From Bubalus kerabau (Eukaryota; Chordata; Mammalia; Artiodactyla; Bovidae), in contig NC_073625.1 in assembly GCF_029407905.1 (NCBI RefSeq), forward strand, positions 166,428,240 through 166,492,239: a stretch of 64,000 bases of DNA, in the 5' to 3' direction. The notes under the pieces were generated by a model, which saw only the letters and a list, made by a program, of their open reading frames with translations, was not told the DNA's origin and made no database searches. Both the position numbers and the translations under genes were made by a program. This document shows, in pieces, positions 11,429-22,844 of this stretch. Position 1 is the first letter of the stretch; every line of letters starts with the position of its first letter.

Positions 11429-11690
11429 ATATATACACCTGATAACAGCCTCACTGTCTATGGACCCAACTGTAGACCTGGAACTGATTTTTTCCCCCAA
11501 ATCCTCTGAACAAGGTCCTAGAGGCAGTCCCATGCACCTAGGGACCAGACAGGATCCATATATGCCTGAGCTTCTGGTAACAGGCCCACCAACAGCAGAC
11601 CCCACTGTGAACTACATGACTCTGATTCCAAATAATAATGTCTGTTCTCTATGTCTTGGCATTCTCTCAGGGAAAAAATTGACAAGGACA

Positions 11691-12245
11691 TAACTTTTGA
11701 TTCAATAAAAGTGATAATTTTGAACTGTTAAAACTAGCTAAACAAAGAAAAACAACAAAAACCTAGTGTATTTATACTATTTGTAACAACAAAAGTGCTC
11801 AAGTGCAATGTGTCCCAGTGCTGGTTGATTTTAGCTCTTCCAGTTTGGCTGAATCTAGTTGCATTCAGAAAAGTCTGGATGGAAGAAATAAAGCAAGATA
11901 TAGAGTCACTGAAATGACACGAATTTATCCCCAATTTCCCATATAGAAATGACGGTATAGTTGTGGTGGTAGATGTAGTGAGGTCCTACATCCAGTATGT
12001 TAACTGCTCATTTTCATATCTTTCTAATTTTCTAAGAATGCAGTCATGGTTGACAGAGCTGATGTGCTGTAGTGGAAAACACTAGAGAGATGTTCATGCC
12101 TTCAGTGATCATAGGCAAAAACCATTTAATTTCTTACAACTTATTTAGTAATCTGTATAGCAGTGAAAATACTACCTTCTGCAATAAATTACAGTTAGAT
12201 TACATCAAAAATGAAGACTTTGCTCTGTGACAACCTTTGAAGAGA
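11691..12245. other. Single-copy sequence
   Basis: No recognised repeat or open frame of interest was seen. Confidence 0.45.
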
Positions 12246-13800
12246 ATATGGTGTGGTCACTCACCTAGAGCCAGACATCCTGGAATGTGAAGTCAAGTGG
12301 GCCTTAGGAAACATCACTACGAATAAAGCTAGTAGAGGTGATGGAATTCCAGTTGAGCTATTTCAAATCCTGAAAGATGATGATGTGAAAGTGCTGCACT
12401 CAATATGCCAGCAAATTTGGAAAACTCAGCAGTGGCCACGGGACTGGAAAAGGTCAGTTTTCATTCTAGTCCCAAAGAAAGGCAATGCCAAAGAATACTC
12501 AAATTACCACACGATTGCATTCATCTCACACGCAAGTAAATTAATGCTCAAAATTCTCCAAGCCAGGCTTCAGCAATACGTGAAGCGTGAACTTCCAGAT
12601 GTTCAAGCTGGTTTTAGAAAAGGCAGAAGAACCAGAAATCAAATTGCCAACATCCACTGGATCATGGAAAAAGCAAAAGAGTTCCAGAAAAAACATCTAT
12701 TTCTGCTTTATTGACTATACCAAAGCCTTTGACTGTATGGATCACAGTAAACTGTGGAAAATTCTGGAAGAGATGGGAATACCAGACCACCTCACCTGCC
12801 TCTTGAGAAACCTAAATGCAGGTCAGGAAGCAACAGTTAGAACTGGACATGGAACAATAGACTGGTTCCAAATAGGAAAAGGAGCACATCAAGGCTGTAT
12901 ATTGTCACCCTGCTTATTTAACTTATATGCAGAGTACATCATGAGAAACGCTGGGCTGGAGGAAGCACAAGCTGAAATCAAGATTGCCGGGAGAAATATC
13001 AATAACCTCAGATATGCAGATGACACCACCCTTATGGCAGAAAGTGAAGAGGAACTAAAGAGCCTCTTGATGAAAGTGAAAGAGGAGAGTGAAAAAGTTG
13101 GCTTAAAGCTCAACATTCAGAAAACGAAGCTCATGGTATCTGGTCCCATCACTTCATGGCAGATAGATGGGGAAACAGTGGAAACAATGGCTGACTTTAT
13201 TTTTCTGGGCTCCAAAATCACTGCAGTTGGTGATTGCAGCCATGAAATTAAAAGTTGCTTGCTCCTTGAAAGAAAAGTTATGACCAACCTAGATAGCATA
13301 TTAAAAAGCAGAGACATTACTTTGCCAACAAAGGTCCATCTAGTCAAGGCTATGGTTTTTCCAGTAGTCATGTATGGATGTGAGAGTTGGACTGTGAAGA
13401 AAGCTGAGTGCCGAAGAATTGATGCTTTTGAACTGCGGTGTTGGAGAAGACTCTTGAGAGTCCCTTGGTTTGCAAGGAGATCCAACCAGTCCATCCTAAA
13501 GGAGATCAGTCCTGAGTGTCCATTGGAAGGACTGATGCTGAAGCTGAAACTCCAATACTTAGGCCACTTGGTGTGAAGAGCTGACTCATTTGAAAAGACT
13601 CTGGTGCTGGGAAAGATTGAAGGCAGAAGGAGAAAGGAACGCCAGAGGATGAGATGGTTGGATGGCATCACCAATGAGATGGTTGGATGGACATGAGTTT
13701 GAGTAAACTCTGGGAGTTAGTGATGGAAAGGGAGGCCTGGCATGCTGTGGTTCATGGGGTTGCAAAGAGTTGGACATGACTGGGTGACTGAACTGAACAG
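12246..13800 (+). mobile_element. BovB LINE copy B, 5'-truncated
   Basis: This sense-strand BovB is truncated just upstream of the RT domain and runs to the 3' terminus 'gggtgactgaactgaac'. A partial internal duplication of about 18 bases ('gatggttggatgg') lies at 13654-13692. No convincing target-site duplication could be read. Confidence 0.92.
12253..13576 (+). pseudogene. BovB reverse transcriptase remnant (copy B)
   Basis: This is the longest near-continuous BovB RT in the window. Frame 1 (12253-12714) encodes 'KASRGDGIPVELFQ' and the early fingers/palm. Frame 2 (12587-13576) carries 'FIDYTKAFDCMDH', 'IGKGAHQGCILSPCLFNLYAEY' and the active-site YADD at 13013-13024, and runs on to the C-terminal 'ECRRIDAFELRCWRRLLRVPW' block. 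The two frames are joined across the A run near 12686-12692, which looks one base too long compared with other copies here. The QG in the 'QGC' block is kept, but the usual 'GVRQGC' reads 'GAHQGC'. The endonuclease is missing, so it is not functional. Confidence 0.88.
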
Positions 13801-13926
13801 AGTGGGGGAAAAATATGTGCAAACCACACATAAAACTACAAAAGATTAGTATATAGAATGCATGAAGAATTCTCAAAACTCAGTAATGAAAATAAAAGTT
13901 ATCCATTTAAAACTGGGGGAAAACCA

Positions 13927-14370
13927 TAATAAAGTTAGTGGAGGTGATGAAATTCCAGCCGAGCTATTTAAAATCCTAAAAGATGATGCTGTTAAAGTGC
14001 TGCACTCAATATGGAAGCAATTTTGAAAACAGCCGTGGCCTCAGGATTGGAAAAGATCAGTTTTCATTGCAATCCCAAAGAAAGGAAATGCCAAAGAATG
14101 TTCAAACTATCAAACAATTGTGCTCATTTCACATACTGGGAAGGAAATGCTCAAAATTCTTCAAGCTAGGCTTCAACTGTACATGAACCAAGAACTTTCA
14201 GATCTACAAGATAGATTTAGAAAAGGCAGAGGAACCAGAGAACAAATTTCCAACATCAGTCGGATCATAGAGAAAGCAAGGAAATCCCAGAAAAAAACAT
14301 CTACTTCTGCTTCATTGACTACACCAAAGTCTTTGACTGTGTGGATCACAACAAACTGTGGAAAACATTA
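13927..14370 (+). mobile_element. BovB LINE copy C, both ends missing
   Basis: This is a sense-strand fragment of the RT region. It begins near 'aaagttagtggaggtgatg' and breaks off at 'gtggaaaacatta' well before the 3' end. It is more diverged than copy B, with frame breaks; the remnant frames at 13983-14186 and 14120-14371 overlap. Confidence 0.82.
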
Positions 14371-15455
14371 ACTTAAAAAAAATAAAACTGATTTAGCTTT
14401 CTTTATATCAAACAAATAGTTTTTAAGACAAGAAATATTAGTAGGACTAGAGATACATTTTATATGATAAAATGATTTGATTTTATATTTTAATGTACTG
14501 AGAAATTATAACAGTCCTACAAATGTATGCGATTAATAATGTCATCTCAAAATATAAAAAACAAAACCTGAAAGAGTCAACAGGATAAATTGGTAAATTC
14601 ATAATCACTAGTAATCATTAAATCATAATGATCTTAACATACCATTCTCAGTATATGATAGAGCTGTTAGTGAAAAAAATTGTAAATTTTATCCACACCT
14701 AAAACCATGCAACAATATACAAAAAAGGGTATGGAACTGAAAGGTGCCTAGAGAGAAATTAGTTTTTTATATAAATTTCTTGAAATGTTCTAGGAAGTAT
14801 TAGTTTTCTCTAATGGTCTGAATATGATTTTCCATTCTTTCTATTTAACTCTCCCAGAATTTCAACATTTATAATATGAATAATACTGGAAACAAACACT
14901 AATTCACTGAATTTTCTTCCCTATGATTACTCACATCTTCCTGATGTTTGTTTGCATCAAGTCTTTGTCCAATTTGGCAATATGCCAACCGAGTCAGGAC
15001 CATGTCTAATTCTGTAATTGGAGGGCTGTGCACACCATTGTTGCTGCCTAACAAATGTTGTGATACAATCAGAGTAATAAGATGGGTAGCGTTTCCACAT
15101 CTGTTAAACAGATACAAGAGAATTTTGTCGGTGTGTCTTGATATATTTTAGCTTTAATCTACTATTGGGTAATCACCTACTATACTGAACATATAAAGAA
15201 ACCATTTTTTTTTCCTAATCTACAAATATGATAGGAAGCTGAATTTGTAAAGAACATTGATGTTTCCCAAAAAATGAAAAATGGCTGTGATGGAGAAATT
15301 ATGCAAGGAGGAAGTTCTGAACAGATATGGAAACCAAACCTTCTTTTCCCAAAACAAAGATGATGTTACTTCCATTATTACAAGAATTTCTTTCTTTGTC
15401 TTCTTAACTGTTGTGTCCTTCATGCCTTGAATATTGCCTCAAATATAACAAGGGT
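14371..15455. other. AT-rich single-copy sequence
   Basis: No recognised repeat family or plausible coding frame was seen. Confidence 0.5.
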
Positions 15456-16105
15456 CTATTGTGGGTTCAGTTGTATCCCTGAAAAAGTATGTTGAGATCC
15501 TAAACTCTGTTACTTGTGAATATAACTTTAGAAATGAGGTATTTGCAAGTGTATTTAAATTGAGATGAGTTTTTTTATATAAGCTCTAATCCAACAAAAT
15601 AAGAAAACACATAGACATACGAGGAGAGCACCATGTTATAATGAGACAGAAATTAGGATGATGCAGCTTCAAGCCAAGGAATGTCAAGAATTGACGGCTA
15701 CCATTGGAAGTTCATGCATGTGCTCAGTTGCTAAGTCATGTTCAATTTTTTGCAACCCCATGGACTGTAGCCTGCTAGGCTCCTCTGCCCATGGGATTGC
15801 CCAGGCAAGAATACTGGAGTGGGTTGCAATTTCCTTCTCTAGGGTTTTTCCTAACCCAGGGATCGAACCCATGTCTCCTGCATTGACAGACAGATTCTTT
15901 ACCAGTGAGCCACCTGGAAGCCCTACCTTTAGATGATAGGAATAGACAAAAAAGAATTCTATCCAGAGTTTCAGAGAAAACTTGGTCCTATCAAAAACTT
16001 CATTTCAGACTTCTAGCCTCCAGAACTGTGAGAGAATAGATTTCTGGTTTTGTAAGCCTTCTAATTTGTTGTTCTTTGTTGTTTCCTAGTCCCAGGAAAC
16101 TAACT
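15456..16105 (+). mobile_element. MaLR/MLT1-type LTR, interrupted by a SINE
   Basis: Blocks characteristic of ERVL-MaLR LTRs appear in order: 'gtatgttgagatcctaaact' near 15487, 'gatgcagcttcaagccaagg' near 15660, and 'cctccagaactgtgagagaa' near 16018 with a diverged polyadenylation area after it. A SINE at 15713-15925 splits it. Divergence is high, as expected of an old eutherian LTR. No internal retroviral region is visible. Confidence 0.65.
15713..15925 (-). mobile_element. Bov-tA SINE
   Basis: A full-length minus-strand SINE, from 'gtgctcagttgctaagtcatg' (3' block) to the tRNA-like head ending 'ggaagccct'. It is inserted into the older LTR. Confidence 0.88.
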
Positions 16106-16226
16106 GGAGAAGGAAATGGCAACCCACTCCAGTATTCCTGCCTGGGAAATCCCATGGACAGAGAAGCCTAGAGGCTACATTCCATGGGATCACAAAGAGC
16201 TGGACATGACTTAGCGACTAAACAAA
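16106..16226 (+). mobile_element. Bov-tA SINE, 5'-truncated
   Basis: This sense-strand body and 3' block lacks the tRNA-like head. It is bounded on both sides by gaaactaa (16098-16105 and 16227-16234), a plausible target-site duplication. Confidence 0.8.
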
Positions 16227-16239
16227 GAAACTAATCCAT

Positions 16240-16370
16240 GCAAGTGTTCTCAATCACTCAGCCCTGTCCAACTTGTTTGTGACCCCATGGACTGTAGCCC
16301 ATCAGGCTCCTCTGTCTATGGGATTTCCAGGGTAAGAATACTGGATGTGTTGCTATTTCCTTCTCCAGGG
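16240..16370 (-). mobile_element. Bov-tA SINE, 5'-truncated
   Basis: A minus-strand copy lies immediately after the preceding sense copy, so the two face each other tail to tail. It runs from 'aatcactcagccctgtcc' to 'ttccttctccaggg', lacks the head, and is followed again by 'gaaactaat'. Confidence 0.78.
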
Positions 16371-16973
16371 AAACTAATATCATATTTAGTAAATAACTTT
16401 AATAAAACATGGATAAATTGTATTTTCATATTAAAAATGTATCATCATATTCTGATCAATAGTTACAGGACAAATTTACTTTGGAGGAAATAAAAGGATT
16501 TATGAAAAGAATCCTATCTCATTTTCATCTGTGTTTTGGAGAATTTTCTCATTTTCCTCTTTTGATTCCATAACTAATCTCAAGTTATTTGTGTACAGCT
16601 TCATAGATGAATTAGCTTAATGGATACATACTTTGTGGGAGAAACATAAAAAGCTGAAAACACAACAAAATAGTTCTAGCCATTTTGTGTATCAAATTAA
16701 AGATAATATCACAAAACTTTCTTAAGGGCTATTGGTTGCCAGGCACTGGGTGCTTTTACACAATGGCATCTTGTTAAATTTTCAGTTTTTGAGGTTCAGG
16801 GACTATAAAGCCTTTTCTCAAACACTGAAATAAGAGGAGTTTCTAGATTCAAAATCAGGTTTTCTCAGCTCTAATTCAGTCCATTTATTTTATTTCAAAA
16901 CACAATCTATTGGATTGGTTGATTAATTCAAATATACATTAATATTTCATTAAATAAATATTGATCATACCTT
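16371..16973. other. AT-rich sequence, possible MIR scrap
   Basis: This is mostly unremarkable. A stretch at about 16735-16765 ('gccaggcactgggtgctttt') resembles the MIR core in antisense, too short to call firmly. Confidence 0.35.
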
Positions 16974-17050
16974 AGGGCTTCGCCGGTGGCTCAGTTCTAA
17001 AGAATCTGCCTGCAATGCAGGAGTCAAAGGGGATGTGGGTTTACATCTTA
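16974..17050 (+). mobile_element. Bov-tA SINE head fragment
   Basis: Only the tRNA-like head is present ('gggcttcgccggtggctcag' then 'gaatctgcctgcaatgcagg'). The body and tail are missing. Confidence 0.75.
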
Positions 17051-18108
17051 ACACAAATACTTGTCTTTAAATGAAAAAATTGTAAACACTTTTAAAAAGT
17101 CTCCTCAAATCCTTTTTGAAAACAGATTTTTGAACAGTTTATTAAATTTTTAAATAATTTTTTAATGAATATCTTCCCATTGCTCCCATTCCCCAACTCC
17201 TGGTAACCATCATTCTACTCTCTGTTTCTATGAGTTCATCTTTTCTAGATTCCGCATACAAGAAATTTGTTTTTCATTGACTTATAAAGCCCACAGGGTC
17301 CGTGCAAGTGGTAGGATGTCCTTCTTTCTCATGAGTGAATAATACCCCATTGTGTATATTTGTATGTGTATCTCATTTTCTTTATCCATTCACCTTTTGA
17401 TGGGCACTTAGGTTGTTTCCGTATCTTAGCTATTATGAATAATGCTGCAATGAACATGGCAGTATAGATACCTCTCTGATATCTTGTTTTCATTTTTTTT
17501 CTTTTTTTGGATATTACCTAGAAGTAGGATTGCTGTATCATGTGGTAATTGTATTTTTAACTTTTTGAGGAAATGACCTGGTTTTCCAATTAGCTACACC
17601 AATTTACATTCTTATCAACAGTGCAGCAGGGGTCCTTTTCCCCACATTGTCACCAATACTTGTTCCCTCTTTTAGATGATAGCCTTTCTAAGTTATAAGG
17701 GAGTTTCCAACAGTTAATGTGGTTTTGATTTGCATTCCCTGGTGATTAATGAGGTGGGGCATCTTTTCAAGTACCTGTTGGCTATTTATATGTCTTCCTT
17801 GGAAAATTGTCTAATCAGTTCCTCTATTTAAAAATTATTGTTTGTTTTTGATATTGAATTATATCAGTTCTCTCTGTATTTTGGATATTAACCACTTATC
17901 AGATACATAACTTGAAATGTTTTCTCCATTCTGTAGTTTGCCTTTTCATTTTGTTGATTTTTCTTTTGCTGTGCAGATGAATTTCAGTTTGATGTTGCTC
18001 CACTTTTTTAATTTTGGTTTTATTTTTTAAGCTTTTTACCCCTGCTTTTCCCAGGAGTTTTCCTGTTTCAGGTCTTAAGTTAACTTTCAATTCATTTTGT
18101 GTCCTTTG

Positions 18109-18150
18109 GCCACATAGTATGTGGCAACCACTGGATCACCAGGGAAGTCC
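18109..18150 (-). mobile_element. CHR-type SINE scrap
   Basis: About 40 bases of a CHR SINE head in antisense ('aaccactggatcaccaggga') lie inside the old L1, with most of the element missing. Confidence 0.5.
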
Positions 18151-18289
18151 CATTTTGTGTTCATTTTTGTGAGTGGTGTAAGATAAGGGGTCCAATTTTG
18201 TTCTTCTGCATGAGCTTATCTGGGTTTTCCATTTATTGATGATATAATCTTGTCCCAATGTTATATTCTTGCCTTTATTGTCACCATTG

Positions 18290-18505
18290 TGTGTGGGGGC
18301 TCAGTCGTATCCGACTCTTTGTGATCCCATGGAATGTAGCCCACCAGGGTCCATGAAATTTTCCAGGCAAGTATACTGGAGTGGGTTTCCCTTTCCTACT
18401 CCAGGGCATCTTCCCAACCAGGGATCGAACATGCGTCTCTTGCTTCTCCCGCATATCCTGCATAGGCAGGTGGGTAATTTACCACTGCGCTACCTGGGAA
18501 GCCCA
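18290..18505 (-). mobile_element. Bov-tA SINE
   Basis: A full-length minus-strand SINE from 'gtgtgggggctcagtcgtat' to the tRNA-like head ending 'ggaagccc', inserted in the ancient L1. Confidence 0.88.
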
Positions 18506-18545
18506 CAATTAGTTGACCATATATAAGAAGGCTTATTTCTAGGTT

Positions 18546-18975
18546 CTCAAATTTGTCATGTTTACTGGAGGTCGTATGCCTTTATTTCACTTTTCTTTTG
18601 TGAATATACTGTAGGTTATAACTTTGTGGTTATCATGGGGCTTACATAAAACACCTTACAGATATGTCTCTATTATGCTAATAACTTCACTTCAATTGCC
18701 TACAAAATTTTACCCTTTCATAACCTCTTTTATATTTTTGATATCACAATCTACATCTGTGTATTGTGTATCTGTTAACAAATTATTGTATTTATTTTTC
18801 ATACTTTTGCCATTTACCTGTTTATCAAAGTGCCATATTAATACTGCCATATAACAGAGCCACATAATACTGCCATATTACACTAAAAGAGCATTCTGAA
18901 TCTGATTATATACTTATATTTACCAGCGTGTTGTGTATTTTTATACATTTTTGTGGTACTAATTAGCATCCTTTT
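18546..18975 (-). mobile_element. Old L1-type fragment, left part (tentative)
   Basis: The block near 18620-18660 ('ggttatcatggggcttacat') and the following T-rich text resemble a widespread old mammalian LINE in antisense. It appears to continue on the far side of BovB copy D at 19569. Family assignment is uncertain. Confidence 0.45.
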
Positions 18976-19568
18976 GCTGTTGTTGTACAGTTGCTAAGTC
19001 AAGTCTTGTCCAACTCTTTGTGACCCCATGAACTGTAGCACACCAGGCTTCCCTTTCCTTTACTACCTCCTGGAGTTTGCTCAAACTCATGTCCGTTGAG
19101 TGATGCCATCGAACTATCTCATCTTCTGTCACCCACTTCTCTTGCCCTCAATCCTTCCCAGCATTAGGGTCTTTTCCAGTGAGTCGGCTCTTCACACCAG
19201 GTAGCCAAAGTATTGGAGCTTCAGCTTCAGCATTAGCCCTTCCAATGAATATTCAGGGTTGATTTTCTTTAGAATTGACCATTTGGATCTCCTTGCTGTC
19301 CAAGGAACCCTCAAGAGTCTTCTCCAGCACCACAATTCAAAAACATTAATTCTTCGGTGCTCAGCTTTCTTTATGGTTCAATTCTCATATCTGTACATGA
19401 CCACTGGAAAAACTGTAGCTTTGAGTAGACAGACCTTTATCGGTAAAGAAATGGCTCCACTTTTTAATATACTGTTTAGGTTTGTCATAGCTTTTCTTCC
19501 AAGGAGCAAGCATCTTTTAATTTTGAGGCTGCAGTCACCATCCGTAATGATTTTGGAGCCCAAGAAAA
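18976..19568 (-). mobile_element. BovB LINE copy D, 5'-truncated, old
   Basis: A minus-strand BovB 3' portion from 'cagttgctaagtcaag' to 'ttggagcccaagaaaa'. It is more diverged than other copies, and the antisense frame is broken after 61 codons (19563-19378). The 3' end lacks the extended 'ttcag' tail of the younger copies. Confidence 0.85.
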
Positions 19569-19920
19569 TGCTTGAAGAACTTCTTCCAGCACTTCTTGTA
19601 AGGTAAATCTAGTGGTGATGAACTCAGCAGGATTTTTTTTTTTTTTTTAAAGAAAGTCCTTATCTTGCCTTCATTTTTGAAGGACATCTTTGCGAGGTTA
19701 ACTATTTTTGGCTGCTGGTTTCTTTCAGCACTTTGAATTTATCCCATTCTTTTCTGTCCTGCAAGGTCTCTGCTAAGAAATCTTCTGATAGCCTTAAGGG
19801 GTTTTCCTTTGTATGAGATCAAATTTTTTTTCTCTCTTGTTTTAAAACTTTAAAACTTTTGCAATTTTTTTTCCTTTGATTTAAGTAGTTTTATTATAAT
19901 GTGTCGGAGAAACTTGGGAA
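19569..19920 (-). mobile_element. Old L1-type fragment, right part (tentative)
   Basis: This continues the element interrupted by copy D: 'tgcttgaagaacttcttcc', 'ggtctctgctaagaaatctt' (about 19766) and 'attataatgtgtcggagaaa' (about 19893) are blocks I associate with an old mammalian L1 in antisense. Confidence 0.5.
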
Positions 19921-20124
19921 ATGGGAAATGAAATTTGGGATGACCTCTTAGTCTTGAAGTTGGATGGAGACTGAGGTCTCCAGTGCTGCAATTTTGGTGA
20001 CATCTAATGACTTCAAATAAATCTTCAGGGAAAAACAGTTTTTGAGACAAATTGTTGGTTTAAAGTTGAAACAGATGTGGCTCCAAGCTTCATAAAGAAT
20101 TTGGTAGAAACTATAAGCTAAATA

Positions 20125-20323
20125 GGACTCCCTGGTGGTTCAGATGGTAAAGAATCTGCCTATAGTGCGGGAGACCGGGGTTTGATCCCTGGGTCAGGAA
20201 GATTCTCTGGAGAAGGAAATGGCAACCCACTCCAGTACTCTTGCCTGGATGGAGGAGAGTGGTAGGCTATAGTCCATGGGGTCATAAAGAGTCGGACATG
20301 ACAGAGCTACTTCACTTCACTTC
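20125..20323 (+). mobile_element. Bov-tA SINE with TTCAC tail and clear TSD
   Basis: A full-length sense-strand SINE (head 'ggactccctggtggttcag', tail repeats of ttcac at 20311-20323). It is flanked by a 12-bp direct repeat ataagctaaata at 20113-20124 and 20324-20335. The long intact duplication indicates a relatively recent insertion. Confidence 0.93.
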
Positions 20324-20366
20324 ATAAGCTAAATAGACAAATAGCTATAATGTAATGTAGACACTG

Positions 20367-20578
20367 GGACTTCCTGGATGGCTCAGTGGTAAAGAATCTG
20401 CCTTCCAAGAGGGAGATGTGGGTTTGGTCCCTGGGTCAGGAAGATCTCCAGAAGAAGGGAATGTATACCCAATCTAGTATTCTTGCCTAGGAAATCCCAT
20501 GGACTGAGGAGCCTAGAAGGCTATAATCCATGGGGTCACAAAGAGCCAGACATGACTGAGCAACTAAAGAACAACAAC
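20367..20578 (+). mobile_element. Bov-tA SINE with clear TSD
   Basis: A full-length sense-strand SINE with an 'aacaacaac' tail. The 13-bp repeat aatgtagacactg flanks it at 20354-20366 and 20579-20591. It lies only about 30 bp from the preceding SINE but is an independent insertion. Confidence 0.93.
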
Positions 20579-20644
20579 AATGTAGACACTGCAGTGTTAC
20601 TAATAAATTGTTGTGGAAATCCTGGAGGCAGTAATAATGTCTGT

Positions 20645-21610
20645 TCAGTTCAGTTCAGGTCAGTTGCTCAGTCGTGTCCGACTGTCTGTGACCCCATGAA
20701 TCACACAGCACGCCAGGCCTCCCTGTCCATCACCAACTCCTGGAGTTCACTCAGACTCACGTCCATCGAGTTGGTGATGCCATCCAGCCATCTCATCCTC
20801 TGTCGTCCCCTTCTCCTCCTGCCCCCAATCCCTCCCAGCATCAGAGTCTTTTCCAATGAGTCAACTCTTCACATGAGGTGGCCAAAGTACTGGAGTTTCA
20901 GCTTGAGCATCATTCCTTCCAAAGAAATCCCAGGGCTGATCTCCCTTAGAATGGACTGGTTGGATCTACTTGCAGTCCAAGGGATTCTCAAGAGTCTTCT
21001 GCAACACCACAGTTCAAAAGCATCAATTCTTCGGTGCTCAGCTTTCTTCACAGTCCAACTCTCACATCCATACATGACTACTGGAAAAACCATAGCCTTG
21101 ACTAGACGGACCTTTGTTAGCAAAGTAATGTCTCTGCTTTTCAATATGCTATCTAAGTTGGTCATAACTATTCTTCCAAAGAGTAAGTGTCTTTAATTTC
21201 ATGGGTACAGTCACCATCCCAGTGATTTTGGAGCCCAGAAAAATAAAGTCTGACACTGTTTCCACTATTTCCCCATCTATTTCCCATGAAGTGATGGGAC
21301 CAGATGCCATGATCTTTGTTTTCTGAATGTTGAGCTTTAGGCCAACTTTTTCACTCTCCTCTTTCACTTTCATCAAGAGGCTTTTTAGTTCCTCTTCACT
21401 TTCTGCCATAAGGGTGGTGTCATCTGCATATCTGAGATTATTGATATTTCTCCCAGCAATCTTGATTCCAGCTTGTGCTTCTTCCAGCCCAGCGTTTCTC
21501 ATGATGTACTCTGCATATAAGTTAAATAAGCAGGGTGACAATATACAGCCTTGACAGACTCTTTTTCCTATTTGGAACCAGTCTGTTGTTCCATGTCCAG
21601 TTCTAACTGT
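20645..21610 (-). mobile_element. BovB LINE copy E, 5'-truncated
   Basis: A minus-strand BovB with a short flanking duplication tgtctgt (20638-20644 and 21611-21617). Antisense frames at 21655-21149 and 21165-20869 encode the RT palm with YADD and the C-terminal block. They are separated by a frameshift around 21160-21230, where the sequence corresponding to 'DGDCSHEIKRR' is garbled. It is not functional. Confidence 0.92.
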
Positions 21611-21669
21611 TGTCTGTAGTGACAACTTAATCCATTCTAGGAACTGAGTAATCACTGAATAGTCATTGC

Positions 21670-21830
21670 CAGTTTATGTGTCAGGGACTAACATTGTTCC
21701 CATTGCACAGATGAGGCAACTCGCTCTTAGAGAAGCAATTTGTCAAAGGTAACATTTCTAAGAAAGATAGAGCTTGGATTTAAACCCAAACTGGTCTGAT
21801 TCTAGAATCATGCTTTTAACCACATCTTTA
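21670..21830 (+). mobile_element. MIR SINE
   Basis: Typical MIR core text in order: 'cccattgcacagatgaggca', then a run resembling 'agagaagcaatttgtcaaagg', then 'gcttggatttaaaccc' and 'atgcttttaaccac'. It is ancient and diverged. Confidence 0.72.
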
Positions 21831-22835
21831 CTCTCCTTTTTGTGAGACACCTTCTCTGATTTTCCTGGTTTTATGATATGATGCCACATACACTGATATT
21901 TTAATAGATGTGTGATGTTGAAACTTGTAGTCTCATAGGTAATACTTACATATTCCATATTTTTGTTCTTATTCTAAGTGTGTAGTGGGTGCAATGAATC
22001 TTCTTTCATAATTTGGAGTGATTCCTTTCTCCCAATAGATCTCAATATATTTGGAAAGCTGTCCTATTCCATTTCAAATGCAATAAATATGGAATTTCCC
22101 CGTAAGTTTATTCTCATGTTGTTATTGTCTCCAACATTAATTCAGTCCCCAAATCCCTTATTGATCAAATATCCCTTGGGCTCATATTTTCTATAGTCTG
22201 CTTGAGCATCCAAAAATGCAACTGGTACCAAGTAAAGCAGGTCTATACAGACAGCACTGGTGAGAGCATCCTATTAGTGGTAACTTGAAAGTTTCCTAGC
22301 ATTTCCCTCTCCATTACTATATTTCTAGCTCAAATTTTCTACATTATCCCCAAATTCACGACTGAACCCATTATTACAAAACTATCTTCCTATGTCTTGA
22401 GTCAGTACCTGGTGTAATGGATACTGAAGAGCAAGTATTACAAGGAGTCATCACGGGTCTTCATCCTTACTTTGCTGAGGTAGATACAAAACAGTGCCAA
22501 AAGGAAGAGATGGCTTTGTAGGGCCCCTCCTACTTTTCAGTTTTAATTTATCATCATTTTGATCATGAGCGACTAAAGAGACTGATACTTAATTCCCTCA
22601 CACTGTGTTTCTAGAATGTAAAAAAAAAAAAACAACAAAAAAACAGATAAAGCGATAAGACATTTAGTTTAGGGAAAGCTGAATGGGCAAAAGTTTTGAA
22701 GTGGGAGAACTTAGAGAAGACAACAGAAGACTTTTCCTTTCTGTTTTCTTGGAGTACAGAGGTTCCATGAAATAAAATATTTGCAAATTTATTCAGGACA
22801 GTTTAGAAAGAATTATACAGCAAATACCAGGTGGT
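21831..22835. other. Single-copy sequence
   Basis: No recognised element was seen apart from an A-rich stretch at 22620-22645. No plausible coding frame. Confidence 0.45.
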
Positions 22836-22844
22836 TATTCTCTT

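Larger units (their letters stand above)
10969..11690. repeat. Degenerate tandem-monomer repeat, right part
   Basis: Monomers continue with 'gcagtcctgccc' at about 10990, 'gcagttctgcctgcccaggg' at about 11106 and 'gcagtcccatgcacctaggg' at about 11524. The array is cut by a SINE at 11186-11428. Spacing after removing inserted elements is about 115-175 bp between these motifs. Confidence 0.5.
17120..18545 (-). mobile_element. Ancient L1 (L1M type), interrupted by two SINEs
   Basis: The plus strand reads as antisense old-L1 ORF2 end and 3' UTR. Blocks include 'taccccattgtgtatatttg' near 17343, 'tgctgcaatgaacatggcag' near 17443, and 'ttttgctgtgcagatgaatt' near 17967. It is interrupted by a CHR scrap (18109-18150) and a Bov-tA (18290-18505), with L1 text resuming at 18508. 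Confidence 0.75.
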
